The notes below the pieces were generated by a model, which was given only the letters and a program-made list of their open reading frames with translations, ran no database searches and had not been told where the DNA came from. Positions 41,653 through 44,258 of a stretch of 44,258 bases of DNA are shown piece after piece (the first letter of the stretch is position 1; each line of letters begins with the position of its first letter). The position numbers and the translations under genes are program-made. Location: positions 1 to 44,258 of the forward strand of contig CAKPAZ010000010.1 of NCBI GenBank assembly GCA_934133195.1, given 5' to 3'. This DNA comes from an uncultured Bacilli bacterium (GTDB lineage: Bacteria > Bacillota_I > Bacilli_A > ML615J-28 > CAG-313).

Positions 41653-41679
41653 ATGAAACTTTAAAAAGGAGAATTAACT

Positions 41680-42255
41680 ATGCCAAGAGATTTTTTATTT
41701 ACAAAAGATGAAATTATAAAGGCTGCGATTGATTTGACAAGAGAAAAAGGATTTTCTGCAGTTTCTGCTCGTGCCTTAGGAGAAAAACTTGGTACTTCAT
41801 CTCGTCCTGTGTTCAGTCACTTCAGTAATATGGAAGAAGTACAACAAGCTATCATAAAAGCAGCAAACGACCTTTATCAAACATATAGAAAAGAAGAAAT
41901 AACAAGTGGTAAATATGTACCATATAAAGCAAGTGGTATGGCATATATTCGTTTTGCAAAAGAAGAAAAAGAATTATTTAAACTACTTTTTATGCGTGAT
42001 CGTTCACAGGAAACTATCAAAGAAAAACCTGAAGAGATGGATGCATTAATTGCACTTATTTGTAAGCAAGTTAACATCAATAAAGAAGAAGCTAAATCGT
42101 TCTATCTTGAAATGTGGGCTTTCACCCATGGTATTGCAACAATGGTGGCTACAAACTATCTCGATTGGAACGAAACCTTCATTAGTCGTGCCTTAACAGA
42201 TGCTTACGAAGGTTTAAAGTCTCGATATGAAAATGGAGAAGGAAATAATGATTGA
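41680..42255 (+). CDS. TetR family transcriptional regulator
   Basis: The 191-aa repressor has an N-terminal helix-turn-helix (about 8-55: KDEIIKAAIDLTREKGFSAVSARALGEKLG, then SRPVFSHFSNMEEV). Its C-terminal ligand/dimer domain includes YIRFAKEEKELFKLLFMRD near 88-106, as in the WHG-type TetR group. AAAGGAG precedes ATG 41680. It overlaps the ABC gene by 8 nt and likely represses the whole cassette through the palindrome in its leader. The inducing ligand is unknown. Confidence 0.93.
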   Translation: MPRDFLFTKDEIIKAAIDLTREKGFSAVSARALGEKLGTSSRPVFSHFSNMEEVQQAIIKAANDLYQTYRKEEITSGKYVPYKASGMAYIRFAKEEKELFKLLFMRDRSQETIKEKPEEMDALIALICKQVNINKEEAKSFYLEMWAFTHGIATMVATNYLDWNETFISRALTDAYEGLKSRYENGEGNND

Positions 42256-42940
42256 AGTTAAAGAAATCAAAAAAAGCTATGGTTTTGGTGAAAACAAAAC
42301 AGAGGTTTTAAAAGAAATTGATCTCCAAATTAATGATGGTGATTTCATCGTAATTTTGGGTGCTTCAGGATCTGGAAAATCAACACTTTTAAATTGTCTA
42401 TCAGGACTTGAACAAGTAGATAGTGGAAGTATAATATATGATGGAGTAAATATAACAGAATTTTCTGATAAAGCATTAACCAAATTTCGTAAAGACAATA
42501 TTGGTTTTATTTTTCAACAATATTATCTTCTTCCTAATATGACAGTTGAAAAAAATGTTCGTATGGGAGCAGATCTTGTAGACAATAATGATTATCGAGA
42601 AATTATTAAAGCAGTAGGATTAGAAGAAAAACTTACAAAATATCCATCAGAACTTTCTGGTGGTGAGCAACAGCGTGTCTCCATTGCTAGAGCACTTTCA
42701 AAAAAACCAAAGTTTTTGTTTTTAGATGAACCAACAGGGGCCCTAGATGAAAAGACAGGACGACAAATTCTAGACTATATCTGCAAATTACATAATGAGT
42801 ATGGTTTTACAATTATTATGGTTACACATAATGCTAATATTGCAGAAATTGCTAATACAGTCATTAAAATGAATAGTGGTAAAATCTCAGAAATTTACCA
42901 CAACACGATCCAAAAAACAGCTTATGAAATAGGATGGTAA
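42248..42940 (+). CDS. ABC transporter ATP-binding protein (MacB/LolD type)
   Basis: The 230-aa ATPase has Walker A LGASGSGKSTLLN near 36-48, the Q-loop in GFIFQQYYLLPNMT near 85-98, signature LSGGEQQRVSIARAL near 137-151, Walker B FLFLDEPTGALD near 157-168 and the switch His in VTHN near 195. This subgroup pairs with FtsX-like permeases to export peptides, lipids or drugs, or to sense antimicrobials. ATG 42248 overlaps tetR by 8 nt; the longer frame from 42227 lies fully inside tetR. The permease follows after 4 nt. Confidence 0.93.
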   Translation: MIEVKEIKKSYGFGENKTEVLKEIDLQINDGDFIVILGASGSGKSTLLNCLSGLEQVDSGSIIYDGVNITEFSDKALTKFRKDNIGFIFQQYYLLPNMTVEKNVRMGADLVDNNDYREIIKAVGLEEKLTKYPSELSGGEQQRVSIARALSKKPKFLFLDEPTGALDEKTGRQILDYICKLHNEYGFTIIMVTHNANIAEIANTVIKMNSGKISEIYHNTIQKTAYEIGW

Positions 42941-42944
42941 TACT

Positions 42945-44090
42945 ATGGTAATTGGATTAAAAGACACTGTCAAGTTGTTTGGAATAAGTATTATCGCATG
43001 TTGTGCTGTTTTCGTTTGTACATTATTTTTAAGTTATAATATTGATCTTGCAATAATAAAAGATGAAATAACAACAGAAGCAGGAAGAACAATGTACAAT
43101 GCTCAAGTACTTATGGGAAGAGTAATTGCTTGTGTTTCAGGTGGTTGTTTAATTGCAACTTCCATTGTTATGTTATTATTCTATATAAAAAACTATATTA
43201 ATACTCACGGGAAAGATCTAGGAATTCTCAAGGCACTTGGGTATTCAAATATGAGTATTGCTAAACATTTTTGGATTTTTGGACTTTCCATATTTGTTGG
43301 TTGTATTGTAGGGTATGTTATTGGCTATCTTTATCTTCCAACATTTTATCAAAAGCAAGCTCCAAATACACAAACTCTAATACCAACACTTAAAGTTCAA
43401 TTTCACCCACTATTGTTATTTTTTCTAGTCGGTGTACCAACCATTGCTTTTAGCCTATTATCAGTATTGTTTGCTTACCAAAAAATAAAAAATCCTGTAC
43501 TAGACTTACTTCGTGAAAAACAGGATTTAAAATTTAAGATCAATAAAAATGAAAAACAAAATATGTCTTTTTTAAAAGATCTCAGAAGTGTAACACTAAA
43601 AAGTAGAAAATCCCTTGTTTTCTTTATAACTTTTTCATCATTTTGCTTTTCAGCAATGGTCCAGATGTCTTTTTCAATGAAAAAAATCGCAAGTGAAACT
43701 TTTGCTGGGATGATTTTATCAATAGGTTTAATTCTCGCATTTGTAACCCTATTTCTTTCTCTTTCAAGTGTTGTTAAAGGCAATACAAAAACAATAGCTA
43801 TGATGCGAGTGTTCGGCTATGATGACAATACTTGTAGCCATTATATATTAGGTGCCTATCGTCTAAGTTCATATATTGGCTTTGTAATAGGTACAATATA
43901 TCAATATGGATTACTAAAATTAATGATGTCAGTAGTTTTTGAAAATGTTGAAAATGTACCTAATTATAACTTTGATTTAAAGGCATTTATAATTACTATG
44001 ATAATCTTTGTAATCATCTATGAACTTATAATGTATTTATATTCTCGTGGTATAAAAAAACTTTCTATCAAGAGTATTATGCTTGAGTAA
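42945..44090 (+). CDS. FtsX-like ABC transporter permease
   Basis: The 381-aa membrane protein has a first helix (about 10-32), then an FtsX-like unit with YIKNYINTHGKDLGILKALGYSNMSIAKHFW near 80-110 (the ATPase coupling helix) and two helices. A basic cytosolic loop (about 185-215) and a second FtsX unit near 225-380 follow, with AMMRVFGYDDNTCSHYIL near 285 as second coupling element. The extracytoplasmic loop after helix 1 is short (about 25 residues), so this is not a MacB-type protein with a large external domain. Substrate unknown; TetR control suggests drug or stress efflux. Confidence 0.88.
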   Translation: MVIGLKDTVKLFGISIIACCAVFVCTLFLSYNIDLAIIKDEITTEAGRTMYNAQVLMGRVIACVSGGCLIATSIVMLLFYIKNYINTHGKDLGILKALGYSNMSIAKHFWIFGLSIFVGCIVGYVIGYLYLPTFYQKQAPNTQTLIPTLKVQFHPLLLFFLVGVPTIAFSLLSVLFAYQKIKNPVLDLLREKQDLKFKINKNEKQNMSFLKDLRSVTLKSRKSLVFFITFSSFCFSAMVQMSFSMKKIASETFAGMILSIGLILAFVTLFLSLSSVVKGNTKTIAMMRVFGYDDNTCSHYILGAYRLSSYIGFVIGTIYQYGLLKLMMSVVFENVENVPNYNFDLKAFIITMIIFVIIYELIMYLYSRGIKKLSIKSIMLE

Positions 44091-44102
44091 CTATCGTAAA
44101 TC

Positions 44103-44128
44103 AACAAAAATAACTTTTGTTTTTTAAA
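44103..44128 (+). terminator. Probable terminator of the TetR-ABC operon
   Basis: A 7-bp stem (AACAAAA 44103-44109 with TTTTGTT 44115-44121) is followed by a T-run. The stem is A/T only and so weak. Nothing else is seen to the end of the window. Confidence 0.55.
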
Positions 44129-44258
44129 TTGTAAAATTCAAAAGATAATCTATCATAAAATAAACACAAATTTATTAAAATATTTATACCAATTATGTCA
44201 ATAACTTTGCAAAATGTCCTAAAAATAATTAATTATAAGCGTAATCTTCAGTACGTTT

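Larger units (their letters stand above)
41352..41679 (+). other. Intergenic region between tRNA-Arg and the TetR cassette
   Basis: The 328-bp AT-rich gap has no convincing protein gene. It holds a possible 7-bp stem (GATTACT 41389-41395 with AGTAATC 41437-41443), a promoter-like TTGATA/TATAAC (41484-41512), a terminator-like hairpin (41524-41547), and then the tetR promoter and operator (41600-41652). No copy of the tRNA 3' end is repeated here. Confidence 0.6.

Noticed and set aside
41276..41679. tRNA-Arg as attachment site of an integrated element carrying the TetR-ABC cassette
   Set aside because: No integrase lies beside it and no repeat of the tRNA 3' end was found in the downstream sequence. 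The XerC-type gene at 22614 is the housekeeping recombinase by synteny.
226..44090. Mycoplasma-type code (TGA as Trp)
   Set aside because: Several genes end in TGA at positions fixed by homology, and Trp is written TGG throughout.

Overview
The window is a low-GC chromosomal segment from a spore-forming member of the Bacillota, most like class Bacilli. Genes are tightly packed and read mostly on the + strand. The order follows several Bacillus subtilis blocks: rny-ymdB-spoVS-miaB-cotE; polA-mutM-coaE-dnaB-dnaI-thrS; trmFO-xerC; rpsB-tsf-pyrH-frr-uppS-cdsA-dxr-rseP. TGA is used as an ordinary stop (both ends of the mgtE1/mgtE2 junction, cdsA, trmB, tetR), so this is the standard bacterial code and not the Mycoplasma code. 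Spore genes (spoVS, cotE, a CotY/CotZ-type protein, SafA-like LysM proteins) point to endospore formation. A gut or host-associated Bacilli lineage near Erysipelotrichales/RF39 is my guess only.

Layout. 1-5701: RNase Y, YmdB, SpoVS, an acetyltransferase, MiaB and a formate/nitrite-family channel. 5702-6864: CotE followed by a small LysM, Tyr/Pro-rich protein, a likely coat pair. 6865-9740: two tandem MgtE magnesium transporters from one sigma-A promoter. 9741-10900 (minus): a D,D-/L,D-carboxypeptidase and a Pro-Tyr repeat protein. 10930-17608: DNA replication and repair (PolA, a MutM-CoaE fusion, an unrecognised small protein, DnaB/DnaD-type initiator, DnaI loader). 17611-21185: T-box-controlled thrS, a transglutaminase-like protein that seems to start at a non-standard codon, and a three-LysM protein. 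21272-24157: TrmFO, XerC-type recombinase, acetyltransferase. 24158-24632: a gap holding a candidate structured small RNA and a structured rpsB leader. 24633-32268: translation, nucleotide, isoprenoid and phospholipid genes, then a site-2 protease. 32348-36315: a membrane acyltransferase, an acyl-CoA synthetase and pdxST. 36346-37660 (minus): CotY/CotZ-like coat protein and UppP. 37707-41249: a membrane-tethered EIIB-like protein, PepV, TrmB, a DUF84 NTPase and a DJ-1 protein. 41276-41351: tRNA-Arg. 41600-44130: a TetR-ABC-FtsX cassette with a palindromic operator.

Links between genes. UppS and UppP act at two ends of the undecaprenyl-phosphate cycle; Dxr supplies the isoprenoid precursors and CdsA the CDP-diacylglycerol. 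MutM, PolA, DnaB and DnaI serve replication and repair. RpsB, Tsf, Frr, ThrS, MiaB, TrmFO, TrmB and tRNA-Arg serve translation. The least expected items are the small RNA candidate at 24271-24372, the rpsB leader, the MutM-CoaE fusion, the likely AUC start at 19932 and the EIIB-like protein without its phospho-cysteine. No insertion sequence, prophage or CRISPR array was seen.
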